This document shows positions 19,751 to 29,726 of a stretch of 36,190 nt of DNA, in pieces. The DNA comes from a virus. Under the pieces are notes generated by a model that worked only from the letters and a program-made list of their open reading frames with translations, searched no databases and was not told the DNA's origin. Both the position numbers and the translations under genes were made by a program. Every line of letters begins with the position of its first letter. The first letter of the stretch is position 1. Where the stretch lies: positions 1 to 36,190 of the IMG/VR virus record IMGVR_UViG_3300033996_000169; one strand, written 5' to 3'.

Positions 19751-22700
19751 TTAATTATTTTTAAGTTGTGATTCTAATTCTGTAATACGTTTTTCAAGAG
19801 CAGCAATCTTTGCTGTATGTACCTGAGTATATGATAAATTTAGTAAACCTTTGTCATCTTTGTAGACTGCACTTGGAAGTATTTGCTCAAAGTCTTGCGC
19901 AAAGTATCCAAGTTCTTCTACTCCATTCTTCTCATAATACCTTGCTCCTACATTTGCTATAAGCGAATAGTCAACATTGTTATCCAACAGAGTTTTGATT
20001 TTGCTATCTGAAGACTCAAAGAATGAAGTAGCAGTGATGCTACCTAAAGTTGTTAAATTCCCACTTGCACCTGCAAATGTTGCAATAGTTTGAGAACCAC
20101 CTACACCATTTACAGCACGAATACGGAATCCTTCATTATAGTGCACCTGCATATACATCCAATATGATTCAAGGTATATTGATTTATGTCCTTGTACGGA
20201 TGGGTCTTCTGTTCCAAATGCTATCTTAGGAGATGTTCCTGCTGTACCATCATTTACTTGAATATTACTTCTGAATTGAGAAGTTCCATTTACTTGCAAT
20301 CTTGACCCATTATCCGTTGTCGTGCCAATCAGCACGTTGCCGCCAGTTGTAATTGCAAAATAATTAGTTGGCCAACCTGTAAATGTGCTTGGTGAATTGT
20401 TTGCTCTATATCCAATTCCAAATGAATCAGCAATTCCCCACGCTGATGTTACTTGTCCAATAGTCCAACTATGATTTGAGGCAGAAGTATAAAATAAAAC
20501 AGAAGGTCTGTCACCACCTGTTGAACCTGTGGAAAATTCAGATACAATTCCAAAACTATGATTACCTTCTACATTTCTAACTTTCAATGCAGGAAAATAG
20601 ACACCTCCAGCAGATTTAGTATTGTTTATATTTACTAATCCCTCATTATTTAAGGAAGCACCACTAACAATTAATTTTGATTGAGGATTTGTTTCTCCAA
20701 TTCCAACATTTCCGCCTGAGGTGATGGTCATTGCTTGAGTCAAACTACCAGCAGCAGGTCTAGTGTAAAATTGTAATTCTGTTCCAACATTATCTGTAAT
20801 TGCAGAAGCTCGTATTAATGCAACTGTTGAAACGCTTGAATTATACCAAGATAAACTGCCTCTATTACCACTTGTAACAGAACTTGAATTAGACATTGCA
20901 ATTGTAACATCGCTAGTTTTTCCAACTTGTAATTCAGCAGCAGGACTAGCCGTGCCGATGCCTACGTTGCCGCTAGATAATATTGCAACATTAACATTGT
21001 TGTTTGGCGCAACTCTAGTTCCTAAATATAAATTACCACTACTTTGTGCTGACCATAAATAAGCATCTCCTGTTGATGTGTTAAATCCACTTCTTATTCC
21101 ACCTACACCATTTGAAGGTCTAAATAAAGTTACTTGCTCTACTGTTACACCGCTAACTGTTGTTGTATCTGCTGCATTACCTTGCACATCTAATTTTAAT
21201 ACAGGACCTACACCAATCCCAACATTCCCCTGAACCAACAATCCTTGCGCAGGTGCTGCCGATGGTGTTCCAATAGATAGTCCACTATTCGAACCCAATG
21301 TCATCGCTTGGGTGAAGGAGATAGCATTGCCTGCCGTTCCTGATGGGGCGGTTCTCCAAATATGCTGACCGTCAAATGTTTCATACAATGCAGCTGATGC
21401 ACTGATAATATATTGCCAACTTCCAGAAGGATTTAAAATTGCGTTTGATGTAATAGCAATGGTTTCAGTAGTTCCAGTACGAGCAGAAACTGAGCCAGTT
21501 GCTCCAAGTTGAAATGCAACTGAACCTGAAAACCACGCACTCGGTGTAACTCCTAAGCCAAGGTTACCTGAGCCTGTTAATGTAAGTTTTGTATTTCTAT
21601 TATTAGTTTGAAATAATATCGGGCCATTTTCATAATTACTTAGTACTAAATTAGACCCTGTTCCTGCTGCTGATTCTATTACTCCACTATTTACCCAAGA
21701 GGCTACACCAAATGCAGTTGTTCCACCTGCAAACATTGTTATATATTTATTTCCGTTTGGTATATTGGTATTTAAAACTTTGTTTTCGACAATATCTACA
21801 CTAGAAGTTTCAGTTCTTAAATTCCCACTAAACCTACCTGTTCCGTTAACATCTAGCTTAAAGCCTGCGTTTGAAGTGACTCCAACTCCTAAATTGCCAT
21901 TACCATAAAGACGTAATAAATTGTCATTATTGAAAAAGCCTAAGCTTAGAAAATTTGAGTCAGATTGGTCACCAGCATAATTAAAACCTAAATATCCGCT
22001 ATTTTTTGTGTTTCCTGATTGACCAATAAAATGTACCATTGTATTACCAACGCCCATGTTTGCATTAAACGCACCAGTAATCCATTGAAAAATGTCAGTT
22101 GATGAACTCGCAAAGCTTAGAATTGGAGTTACATTTCCTCCTGTATTTGTTAAAGTTCCTCCCGTCAAAGGAAGGAATGGACCACCAGTCACATAGGTAT
22201 TAGAATCAACTGAACCGTCAGCTTTTAAAAATTGACTACTTGTACCACCGCTTTTTATAATACTTGATGCAGTTACAGAACTTGTAAAGGTGGCCTCTCC
22301 AGTCGTAAGCATACTAAACCTAGTATTACTATCTAAAGCAGCCCAATTATTTGCAATTTTAAATTTATCGGAATCTGAATTATCAATGCCCATTGACCAG
22401 CCAATAACCCCTCCAATATCAAATGATAAAATTGGGTCTCCTCCTGTTGGTGAGTTAGTTCTTAATGCTAAAACAGAGTTAGAAGTGCTTGTTGTCCCAG
22501 TATTATACATATATATAAAAGGGACATTTGTGTTTGATGGGTCAGTATAGCTATTGTTATTATTTGAAATAGTAAAACCAGTATTTGTTGTGCCATTTCT
22601 TAAAATAACACTTTGCAAAGTATCTGTCTCGGTATAATTAGGAATGTTTAAAGTACTACCTACCAAAGTAGCTGCACCACTTGTTCCAGTTGTGGTAAGC

Positions 22701-24607
22701 GTTAAAGTATTTTGCTTAGAGTTAAAAGTACTCCAATCCGTTCCGCTCAATGCTCCTGTTACTCCTGCACTTGCTAGACCTAAGCTAAGTTGTTGAGTTG
22801 ATAACGAAAGTCCATTAGCCGTTCCTAATGTAACTGCGTTATGACGAGCAGCCGTGTTGGCAGCTACGTTTGTGTTAGCGTTTACCCTAGCTTCTGTGTA
22901 GTATAGATTAGTCCCTTCTGCAATATTAGTAGTAGTCAATACAACTACTCCAGTCTGACCATTGACGCTAGAAACTCCTGTTACTAAAGAACCAATGTTG
23001 CCATTTAGCTTTTGGATAGCAGACAGAATAGAATCAGCAGCACTAATCGTTCCTGCTCCACTTGTATAGCCTGTAAGAACAGAAGCAATGGCTCTAGCAT
23101 TAGTAAAGTAAAGGTTACCGCTTTCAGGAACTACACCTGTGTTTAATGTTTGGAATGTTTTATCACCTCTAAAGTACTGAGCAGTAGTTCCAGCGGTAAT
23201 TGCGTTTTCCTTGCTATTAAAAGTAGTCCAATCAGTAGATGACAAAGCACCATTCTGTGACCCACTCGCAAGCTGCAAACTCAACTGCTGCGTAGACAAG
23301 CTAAGGCCATTGGCAGTACCAAGAGTCACCGCATTGTGTCTTGCTGCCGTATTCGCAGCGACATCGGTATTCGCACTAACTCTTGCCTCGGTATAATAAA
23401 GGTTGGTTAACTCAGGTACAACGCTAGTATTTAAAGTTTGGAATGTTTTATCTCCTCGATAGTATTGTGCCGTTGTGCCAGCAGTTATGGCATTTTCTTT
23501 ATTGTTAAATGTTGTCCAATCCGAGGAGCTTAAAGCGCCTCTATTTGTACCGCTTGCCGTTGGTAAATTAAAAGTATGCGTAGCAGTAGCACTTGCAATA
23601 TTAAAGTCCGTTCCGCTTGTCCCTACTGCAAAGAATTGAACTTGTGCAGTCAGGCCGTTTAACGCAGTTAATCCAGTTGTAAAGGTGGTAATTATTTGAC
23701 ACAAGTGAGGCCCTTCTGTATGTAGGGTAAGTGTTCTACCTACCGGAGTTACATAGTAACGAACCGCAAGTCTATCAGTCAACGCAAGTACAGTAGTAGG
23801 TACTGCAAGCGAAGAGAAATAAGGGGCTATTGTTGTACCGAAAGAAATTAACTCAGGGTTTGCACTATTGCTAGCAATCAAAGTAGCCGTTCCGCTTGAA
23901 TTAACCTTGTAAAGCTCTACATAGAAAGTAGGAGAACCTCCCCCACTTGACGCACTAAAGAAACTTTCAAAGTTCCAATTACCAGCTGGAATCTCTAGCA
24001 AGTTTGGGTCTCCAGCATCAGTAATAAACGAAGCAATGTATCCGTTTGAGTTTCTCGTAAAGTCAGTTCCTGCACCCAAAATGGGAACTTTATTCATTTC
24101 TAGATAAGCAACGCCTCCAATAGTACCTTGGCTGACTGAGCCATTCAAGTAGTAACTTACAGATGACCCTCCACCGCTAGACTCAGGAAAGTCAGCCAAT
24201 GAGCCGTCACCTCTGACATACTGAGCAACTGTTCCTGCACCTGTAACTGCAATCGTTCCAGCAGTTGTTATTGGACTATTTGCCACGCTGAAAGCCGACG
24301 GCATAGTTAACGCAACCGAGGTAACCGAACCAGTTCCATAAGCAGTAGAATCTAGTGTACCGTCTCCTTTTACGAATTGACTTGCCGTGCCAGCAAATAT
24401 TTGAGCTTTATCAATTGTTAAAACCTGAGCATCCGTAACCGCCAAGCCATTAGCTGGACTTCCAATTGTTACAGGCAAATGATTTTGAGTACTTCCAGCT
24501 GGGTCAACTGGGTCTTGACCTTCTGATTCAACAAATCCAGCAGATGCAGGCCTTGAACCTTCTCTTACTACTGATGTTCTGAATTTATTTATGTTAATAT
24601 CTGCCAT
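19751..24607 (-). CDS. Tail fibre with C-terminal S74 intramolecular chaperone
   Basis: A 1618-aa fibre, likely the host-range determinant. The N-terminus (1-150) has attachment-type, Gly/Thr-rich sequences including SQFVKGDGTLDSTAY. The middle contains repeated collar modules (RGDKTFQTLNT.., TEARV.ANT.VAANTAARHN, STDWTTFNSKEN) and numerous GNVGIGTxxP-type strand repeats typical of fibre shafts. The end (from about 1529, SSDSKIK) is a Peptidase_S74 chaperone: LGYFAQDFEQILP, LNLSYTQVHTAKIAALEK then a coiled coil. S74 domains trimerise the fibre and cut themselves off at a Ser. The gene is 4.9 kb, about 14% of the genome. Confidence 0.92.
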   Translation of the reverse strand: MADININKFRTSVVREGSRPASAGFVESEGQDPVDPAGSTQNHLPVTIGSPANGLAVTDAQVLTIDKAQIFAGTASQFVKGDGTLDSTAYGTGSVTSVALTMPSAFSVANSPITTAGTIAVTGAGTVAQYVRGDGSLADFPESSGGGSSVSYYLNGSVSQGTIGGVAYLEMNKVPILGAGTDFTRNSNGYIASFITDAGDPNLLEIPAGNWNFESFFSASSGGGSPTFYVELYKVNSSGTATLIASNSANPELISFGTTIAPYFSSLAVPTTVLALTDRLAVRYYVTPVGRTLTLHTEGPHLCQIITTFTTGLTALNGLTAQVQFFAVGTSGTDFNIASATATHTFNLPTASGTNRGALSSSDWTTFNNKENAITAGTTAQYYRGDKTFQTLNTSVVPELTNLYYTEARVSANTDVAANTAARHNAVTLGTANGLSLSTQQLSLQLASGSQNGALSSTDWTTFNSKENAITAGTTAQYFRGDKTFQTLNTGVVPESGNLYFTNARAIASVLTGYTSGAGTISAADSILSAIQKLNGNIGSLVTGVSSVNGQTGVVVLTTTNIAEGTNLYYTEARVNANTNVAANTAARHNAVTLGTANGLSLSTQQLSLGLASAGVTGALSGTDWSTFNSKQNTLTLTTTGTSGAATLVGSTLNIPNYTETDTLQSVILRNGTTNTGFTISNNNNSYTDPSNTNVPFIYMYNTGTTSTSNSVLALRTNSPTGGDPILSFDIGGVIGWSMGIDNSDSDKFKIANNWAALDSNTRFSMLTTGEATFTSSVTASSIIKSGGTSSQFLKADGSVDSNTYVTGGPFLPLTGGTLTNTGGNVTPILSFASSSTDIFQWITGAFNANMGVGNTMVHFIGQSGNTKNSGYLGFNYAGDQSDSNFLSLGFFNNDNLLRLYGNGNLGVGVTSNAGFKLDVNGTGRFSGNLRTETSSVDIVENKVLNTNIPNGNKYITMFAGGTTAFGVASWVNSGVIESAAGTGSNLVLSNYENGPILFQTNNRNTKLTLTGSGNLGLGVTPSAWFSGSVAFQLGATGSVSARTGTTETIAITSNAILNPSGSWQYIISASAALYETFDGQHIWRTAPSGTAGNAISFTQAMTLGSNSGLSIGTPSAAPAQGLLVQGNVGIGVGPVLKLDVQGNAADTTTVSGVTVEQVTLFRPSNGVGGIRSGFNTSTGDAYLWSAQSSGNLYLGTRVAPNNNVNVAILSSGNVGIGTASPAAELQVGKTSDVTIAMSNSSSVTSGNRGSLSWYNSSVSTVALIRASAITDNVGTELQFYTRPAAGSLTQAMTITSGGNVGIGETNPQSKLIVSGASLNNEGLVNINNTKSAGGVYFPALKVRNVEGNHSFGIVSEFSTGSTGGDRPSVLFYTSASNHSWTIGQVTSAWGIADSFGIGYRANNSPSTFTGWPTNYFAITTGGNVLIGTTTDNGSRLQVNGTSQFRSNIQVNDGTAGTSPKIAFGTEDPSVQGHKSIYLESYWMYMQVHYNEGFRIRAVNGVGGSQTIATFAGASGNLTTLGSITATSFFESSDSKIKTLLDNNVDYSLIANVGARYYEKNGVEELGYFAQDFEQILPSAVYKDDKGLLNLSYTQVHTAKIAALEKRITELESQLKNN
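22717..23537 (-). repeat. Codon-diverged internal repeats in tail fibre
   Basis: Two long modules (about 22717-22911 and 23207-23399) encode nearly the same protein, TEARV.ANT.VAANTAARHN...STQQLSL...TDW.TFNSK, but with very different codons. A shorter unit GTTAQYxRGDKTFQTLNT.VVPE occurs twice (about 23108-23205 and 23405-23500). Confidence 0.8.
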
Positions 24608-26812
24608 TTATGTAGTTGGTTCAATTCCTAAATCGTAAAGCTCAATTTGTGCCGTTCCTGTTCTGCAATTTAGCTGATAAGAAACAAGCGCCCAATAACG
24701 ACCATTAAATAAAAAGGATTTCCAAGGTTCAATTTGTTGTCTTTCTAAGGTTCCTATAATTCTATAATTTGTTCTACCTTTTAGGTTAGCTAATTCTTGA
24801 ACTATAATGTCAAGCAAAGGTAAAGATTCCACTCCATCTCTTGACCATTCTTCTGAAACAGGATTGCCAGCAATTAGCAATTGAATTGCTGAAGCTGAAT
24901 TGCTAGTAATAGCATCTCCAATGTATGTGTCGTAATCGGGATGCACATTTGAATAAGCAGTATTTGTAATCGCTTTTACTCCTAATTGAGAAAGAGATAA
25001 TCCGTCAGTTTTCTCAATTTTTAACGAAAGGTCATCATATCGCAAAGCATATCTGTTTGCAGTTCCTGATTTACAGATTAATTGGTAAAGTCTTATTTCA
25101 ACCTCTCCATCTGTTGGTACTACAACATTATTTATCGCAATGCTATTCCATACTGAACCAGCAGTAACCGCAAACTCCATAATGGTTGATGTAGCAGTCC
25201 AATCAAAGGTTGTTGTTGTATCTCTATATAAGTATTGATTTCCAATTTTTACCATTAAGCCGACCGCATGAGTTCCAATTGCTGGAGAAATTGCAAAACT
25301 GCTACTAACTCTTTCAACCCAATATTGAAAGGTTAAAGAAATAGTATTCGCCGTTTCTTGTGCGATTTTTATTGCCCCACCAGTACTATTGGTATTTGCA
25401 GAAATCCAAGAAATATTAGGGTCGCTTGTTCCTGATGTTGTAGTTGTTGTCCAAATTTGACAATATTCACCACTTCCATCCGACACATATTGAACTAAAG
25501 CAGTATTCCCACTAGGAACGCTACTAGGTTGATTGCTGGGAATAGCATTGTGATAATCCCATAAATTCAAATGATACGTATTTGGATAAGGAGAAACTGG
25601 CGACATTACAAACCATTCTGCACTTAAAAACTTTGCATCAAAAACTCCTCCTTGAGAATCTAAGTCTAAAACACCTAAATTTAAAAATGCATTAAAATCT
25701 GTAAATACTCTTCTCGCGGTTTCTTCAGGTCTATTTATTTCGCAATCAATTTCAACTCCATTTACTATTGTTTCAGTATCTTCTAAAGTTTGTTCTGCAT
25801 CAAATAAATAAGCCTTGTAATCTGTTTTTGACAATTCATTTAATCGAATTACATAAAATTGGTCTTTCCATAGGAATACTCGGCAAAGAAATGGATTTAC
25901 CATTCTTTCAATTGTGTCCTTTAAATGTAATTGTTGGTTTTCAGTTACAACACCATTGGTAAACTTTGCAGTCTCCCCATCTGTGTAGATTGCATTTAAT
26001 GGAATGTTAAATTGTTCAAAAACACAATCATCAGAATCCATTCTCGTTTCGTGAATTTCACACCCTATTAAAACTTTACGTTGTTCAATAAAGCTTTGAT
26101 TTAATGCACCAACAACGGCAGATAATGCTTGGTCTTTTGGTTGTGGCCAAGAAGAATAATCTGAACGAATGGAATCAAAACCTTTTAATCCGTCAATTGC
26201 AGTAAAAGAAAAAAGCTTCTTACCACTTGAATAAGGTGATGTTATAAAATCAGGACTAATAAAACCAGTAAAGAAAATTGTTGGCCCTTCTGATAAAACA
26301 ACTTTCCATGTTCTATTTCCTCCAATTAAAAACTCATTAAAATCGCCTGTTTCTCCAGCAATCGTAAAATCAACTGAGGAGCCAATTATTGTTTCTAATG
26401 GGTCATTTCCTAAGTTGCCCCAATTGTACGTTATATCATTAATTAACAAGTCTAGTACGTCTCCTGAATAGCCTTGCTTATAAATTTTTAAATTCCAGCA
26501 ATCCCCTCCGTAATTCGTGCCATAATCGCCTTCGTATTTTAATCCGTAATCATTTGTCGGAGCATTAGTGCCACTTAAAAAAATTCCAAGCTTAGTATCT
26601 TGACTAGGCATTGTAAAGCTAAATGAAAGATTAGAAGAGATTAAGGTGTTGTTTGGAGAAGAATACCATTGAGCAGAGGTATAGCCAGTAGCAGGAATAA
26701 CCGCCAATGTTAAAACATCACCTTCTGTATAAAAGTCAGCTGGAGTACCTCCATTAACTGTGACAACTCCAATTCCTTCACGAACCGTAATTAATAACCT
26801 ATAATCGTTCAT
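24608..26812 (-). CDS. Tail tip / baseplate protein with bacterial repeat domain
   Basis: A 734-aa protein placed directly after the tape measure (TAATG) and before the fibre, the position of the tail tip hub. Residues 5-75 resemble a divergent InlB-type repeat (GVVTVNGGTPADFYTEGDVLTLAVIPATGYTSAQW style, bacterial repeat domain), a likely cell-surface or sugar-binding module. The remainder is beta-rich; segments such as WNLKIYKQGYSGDV and WKVVLSEGPTIFFTGFISPDF look like distal tail or hub strands. The C-terminus ends in Cys-containing strands (SYQLNCRTGTAQIELYDL). Family assignment is moderate. Confidence 0.72.
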   Translation of the reverse strand: MNDYRLLITVREGIGVVTVNGGTPADFYTEGDVLTLAVIPATGYTSAQWYSSPNNTLISSNLSFSFTMPSQDTKLGIFLSGTNAPTNDYGLKYEGDYGTNYGGDCWNLKIYKQGYSGDVLDLLINDITYNWGNLGNDPLETIIGSSVDFTIAGETGDFNEFLIGGNRTWKVVLSEGPTIFFTGFISPDFITSPYSSGKKLFSFTAIDGLKGFDSIRSDYSSWPQPKDQALSAVVGALNQSFIEQRKVLIGCEIHETRMDSDDCVFEQFNIPLNAIYTDGETAKFTNGVVTENQQLHLKDTIERMVNPFLCRVFLWKDQFYVIRLNELSKTDYKAYLFDAEQTLEDTETIVNGVEIDCEINRPEETARRVFTDFNAFLNLGVLDLDSQGGVFDAKFLSAEWFVMSPVSPYPNTYHLNLWDYHNAIPSNQPSSVPSGNTALVQYVSDGSGEYCQIWTTTTTSGTSDPNISWISANTNSTGGAIKIAQETANTISLTFQYWVERVSSSFAISPAIGTHAVGLMVKIGNQYLYRDTTTTFDWTATSTIMEFAVTAGSVWNSIAINNVVVPTDGEVEIRLYQLICKSGTANRYALRYDDLSLKIEKTDGLSLSQLGVKAITNTAYSNVHPDYDTYIGDAITSNSASAIQLLIAGNPVSEEWSRDGVESLPLLDIIVQELANLKGRTNYRIIGTLERQQIEPWKSFLFNGRYWALVSYQLNCRTGTAQIELYDLGIEPTT

Positions 26813-28593
26813 TATCCTTTATTTATTCTGTTGCCTGCTTGACCTAATACATAAACCAAATCTGAACCCCTAACGACAAACTCTCCACTTACGTCTCTAT
26901 TTTGAGTAAATAAACCTCCTTGTACGCCGCCTCCAAGAAATGAGCTTCCACCGCCAACACCTGATGTCCCAACTGATGAGCCACCTCCTCCACCTCCTCC
27001 AATACCTGATGTAATACCACCTCCTCCACTTCCTCCAATTTTAGCTCTAATAAATCCAGCCAAAGCAATCAATGCAACACCAGCAGCAATTGCGGTTGCT
27101 GGGTTTTTAAATGCAAGTTTAATAGCAATCATTCCAACTCCGACTTTAATAGCCGCTTGTCCTAATCCTTCAGCAATTGTAGCAATTCCACCTAATAAAG
27201 CTTTTCCAGCAGCTTTCACAACATCTCCTCCAGTAGCTAAAGCCTCTCCAATTGCAAAACCAATATCTCCTAATCCATTAACGGCTCCTGAGGTAATAAT
27301 TGCAGAAGCTTCGGCATTAAAGTCTTTTAAAGCCAATAAGAATTTAGTTTTTTTAGAGTTGTCAATGTCTGCAATCTCAGGCTCAATAACTATGCTTTCA
27401 GCTAGTTTATCTAAATCCAATCCAATAGGCATTGGCTTTGCAAGTGATTCAGCCAATGAAATAAAATTGGCATCTAATTCTTTGGCTAATTTAGTTTGCC
27501 TTTCAAGTAGAAAATTAGCAGTATTCATTTCGGGATTACCAGCCAAAATTACTTTATTAAGCTTGTCCCATCCTTTAGAATACTCTTCAAACGCTTTTGC
27601 TCTTTCCTCAGCCTTTGTTTCGTCGCTTACTTCGTTAAATTGCTCAACTCCAGCAGCAGCCTCAACAGATGCTTTTTGAATACCCTTTATTAATATTGCT
27701 TGACCCTCTAATTTATTAGCATAAATTGGATTTAAAAGAGAAAGCAATTGCTTTCCAAAAGTTACAAAGCCATTTTCCCCAGTATATTGAGCAACTGTAT
27801 TAACTGAATTTAAAGAGGTTACCAATTTACTGGTCAAACTATTAGCCAAGTCTAAAACACCCGAAACCAAGCCGCTCGAAGAGTTTCCGATTGCTAATTG
27901 CAGCTGGGTAAAGTTGTCTCCTAGATTTGATATTTTACCGCCAACAGTCTCAGATATTGCAGCCATTGAGCCAGTAACTCCTTCGGCCTCACCAAGGCTA
28001 ATTAAATACTCCTGGATTGCCGTATCTGTTTTTTCAACTTCAGTTGTTACACCTTTAAAAGTAAATGCAACGTTATCGCCTTCGGCCTTGGCTCTAATAC
28101 CAAATTCCTTTAATCGCTCAAACTCTCCAGTCATTGCGTCTAAGGTTGCTTCTGCTAATTGGTCAAATGATTTACCTGTTGATGAGGCAAGGTCTCCCAA
28201 TGCCGTCATTTCTCTGACCGTAGGCGTAAAACCTCTATTGGCTAACTTTACAAAAGCGTTTGTTAATTCGTCAACTTGAAAAGGTGTTTTTGAGGCAAAG
28301 TCTACAATTTGATTCATTGCCACCTGAGCCGCTGAACTACTGCCCAAAGTATTGGTTAAAACCGCTTCCATTTTTTGGAAATTGGCGGTCGTATCAATAA
28401 CCGCTTTGCCAAAACTTAGAATCGCACCAACTGAAAAAGCAGCTCCCAAAGAAGTTAAAGCAGTTGAGGATATTTTTTCGAACTTGCTAAACTCTTTACC
28501 TGACTGGTCAAGTTTAGAGTTTACCTCATTAAACTTTTTATCGAACTCGCTAATTTTAGCGCCAATCTCGACCTCTATTCTTGGATTTGCCAT
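26812..28593 (-). CDS. Tail tape measure protein
   Basis: A 593-aa tape measure. N-terminal coiled coil ([25 protein letters not shown]), then the TP901-type core [33 protein letters not shown]..., [60 protein letters not shown]. Hydrophobic stretches at about 455-520 and a Gly-rich end (near 525-565). At about 1.5 Å per residue the tail would be near 90 nm (estimate). It overlaps the gpT-like frame by 38 bases. Confidence 0.9.
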   Translation of the reverse strand: MANPRIEVEIGAKISEFDKKFNEVNSKLDQSGKEFSKFEKISSTALTSLGAAFSVGAILSFGKAVIDTTANFQKMEAVLTNTLGSSSAAQVAMNQIVDFASKTPFQVDELTNAFVKLANRGFTPTVREMTALGDLASSTGKSFDQLAEATLDAMTGEFERLKEFGIRAKAEGDNVAFTFKGVTTEVEKTDTAIQEYLISLGEAEGVTGSMAAISETVGGKISNLGDNFTQLQLAIGNSSSGLVSGVLDLANSLTSKLVTSLNSVNTVAQYTGENGFVTFGKQLLSLLNPIYANKLEGQAILIKGIQKASVEAAAGVEQFNEVSDETKAEERAKAFEEYSKGWDKLNKVILAGNPEMNTANFLLERQTKLAKELDANFISLAESLAKPMPIGLDLDKLAESIVIEPEIADIDNSKKTKFLLALKDFNAEASAIITSGAVNGLGDIGFAIGEALATGGDVVKAAGKALLGGIATIAEGLGQAAIKVGVGMIAIKLAFKNPATAIAAGVALIALAGFIRAKIGGSGGGGITSGIGGGGGGGSSVGTSGVGGGSSFLGGGVQGGLFTQNRDVSGEFVVRGSDLVYVLGQAGNRINKG

Positions 28594-28885
28594 TTTTCTC
28601 TAGTTTAGATGCAATTTCCAACAATTTCTTTGCTTTAGCAAAGTCTTGCGGTGTAGACTCCAAAGGCTTTGGTATATTATCCCAAGCCAATGGCCAAATC
28701 TTAGTTGGGTCTAAATTAACCCCTTTCTTTAAATGAGGTTGCAATAAAATAATCGATTGCTTACGCATTGCCTCAATCATATCCTTTTGGTCTATCTCGT
28801 GGCCTTTTACTAAAACCTTTAACTCTTTACGGCTTAAATGAAAAAGCTGCTCATAAGGGATTTTAGTCCGACCTACGAGCAGCAA
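28556..28885 (-). CDS. Tail assembly chaperone, gpT-like part
   Basis: The open frame downstream of the gpG-like gene. From its first possible start (TTG at 28885) it encodes 109 residues, Lys-rich ([28 protein letters not shown]...); no good ATG exists until well inside. In the -1 frame of the upstream gene the frame is open from 28933 onward without a stop, so it is most likely made only as a gpG-gpT fusion of about 233 residues by slippage on A9. The fusion helps the tape measure load tail subunits. Overlaps the tape measure by 38 bases. Confidence 0.8.
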   Translation of the reverse strand: MLLVGRTKIPYEQLFHLSRKELKVLVKGHEIDQKDMIEAMRKQSIILLQPHLKKGVNLDPTKIWPLAWDNIPKPLESTPQDFAKAKKLLEIASKLEKNGKSKNRGRDWR

Positions 28886-28926
28886 TAAATTCTCGCGAGC
28901 ATTATAATTCTCGCTTTCGTTTTCAC

Positions 28927-29256
28927 TTACGTTTTTTTTTCTTCGGTACTTTCACCAATACCCAACTCCAAAAGCAAGTCGGCTAAAACGTCGTTAAATA
29001 AATTAATTACCTCTTTGCCCTCAACCCAAGTTTTTAACTCATCTAAGCTAATTGGATTTGCCGATTTACGAATGCAAGCAACTTTATGGCATTCAATAAG
29101 CAAAGCGTAAATTAAATCTAGCTTTGGCATTTTTCCATTTTGAAAAACTTCACCTAAACTTTTTCCAGTAAAGTCCTCGAAATTAGCCAATGCCCCAAGA
29201 TTTGGGTAAAAGAAAATCTCCCCTTCTTTAAAGGGAGTAAAATGGTATTTAGCCAT
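28927..29256 (-). CDS. Tail assembly chaperone, gpG-like
   Basis: A 109-aa protein (MAKYHFTPFKEGEIFFYPNLGALANFEDFTGKS then a helical body), with the size and gene order of the gpG-type chaperone between major tail protein and tape measure. It ends EKKT at an A9 slippery run. The free and frameshifted forms coat the tape measure during tail assembly. Confidence 0.85.
   Translation of the reverse strand: MAKYHFTPFKEGEIFFYPNLGALANFEDFTGKSLGEVFQNGKMPKLDLIYALLIECHKVACIRKSANPISLDELKTWVEGKEVINLFNDVLADLLLELGIGESTEEKKT
28929..28940 (-). other. Programmed -1 frameshift site (A9)
   Basis: The minus strand reads GAA GAA AAA AAA ACG TAA at the end of the gpG-like gene. The A9 run (28940-28932) permits -1 slippage on tandem AAA codons, after which AAC GTA AGT GAA is read, in frame with the gpT-like part 16 codons later. 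The zero-frame stop follows two bases after the run. This is the standard gpG/gpGT arrangement of long-tailed phages. Confidence 0.88.
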
Positions 29257-29265
29257 ATATGTTTA

Positions 29266-29682
29266 TTAGGTTGGTATAACGCTAATTACTGGAGCGCCAG
29301 CAAAGTCGAAAGTTCCTGAGAAAGATACTTGAGAGTTTCTTTCTGCCGTAACTTCAAGAGAGTTTAATTGAGCGTCAACAGTAATAATTTTGTCGCCTGA
29401 CTCAGTACCACCAAAAACCAATTCAAATACTTTTCCGATGTCTTCCATCAAGTCAAAAGCTGATAGGTTGGATGCTCCAGTAGATGCAAAATCTAGGTCT
29501 CCTGAGAAAGAGAAAGAACCTGACTTGTCGCCGCCTTCAAGTCTAACTCCGTAATCGCCTGTGCAATCGTTTCTTACAATTACAGATTCGTTGGAAATTG
29601 AAACAGAAGCGGAGGTTTTACAAACGACTGGAAGATTATTCCACTCAAATGTAAAGAAATTGCCTAATTGATATGTTGCCAT
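29266..29682 (-). CDS. Major tail tube protein
   Basis: A 138-aa, Ser/Thr/Gly-rich beta-protein (ATYQLGNFFTFEWNNLPVVCKTSASVSISNE, VRLEGGDKSGSFSFSGDLDFA), fitting the TP901-1-type major tail protein. It lies before the assembly chaperones and has its own strong promoter (TTG, 17 nt, TATATTTG) with the conserved late leader, as expected for an abundant structural protein. Confidence 0.86.
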   Translation of the reverse strand: MATYQLGNFFTFEWNNLPVVCKTSASVSISNESVIVRNDCTGDYGVRLEGGDKSGSFSFSGDLDFASTGASNLSAFDLMEDIGKVFELVFGGTESGDKIITVDAQLNSLEVTAERNSQVSFSGTFDFAGAPVISVIPT

Positions 29683-29698
29683 TGCTTATTCGTTTTAA

Positions 29699-29726
29699 CA
29701 AATATACATAAATTTTTATTTATCAA
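29699..29726 (-). promoter_or_regulatory. Late promoter of major tail protein
   Basis: TTG (29726-29724), 17 bases, TATATTTG (29706-29699) on the minus strand, then GTTAAAACGAATAAGCAATG. The box ends 17 bases before the ATG. This is the best example of the late promoter module. Confidence 0.82.

Noticed and set aside
27359-28603. Plus-strand frames up to 121 aa over the tape measure
   Set aside because: Shadow of Ala/Lys/Glu-rich coiled-coil coding on the other strand; no start context or neighbours on that strand.
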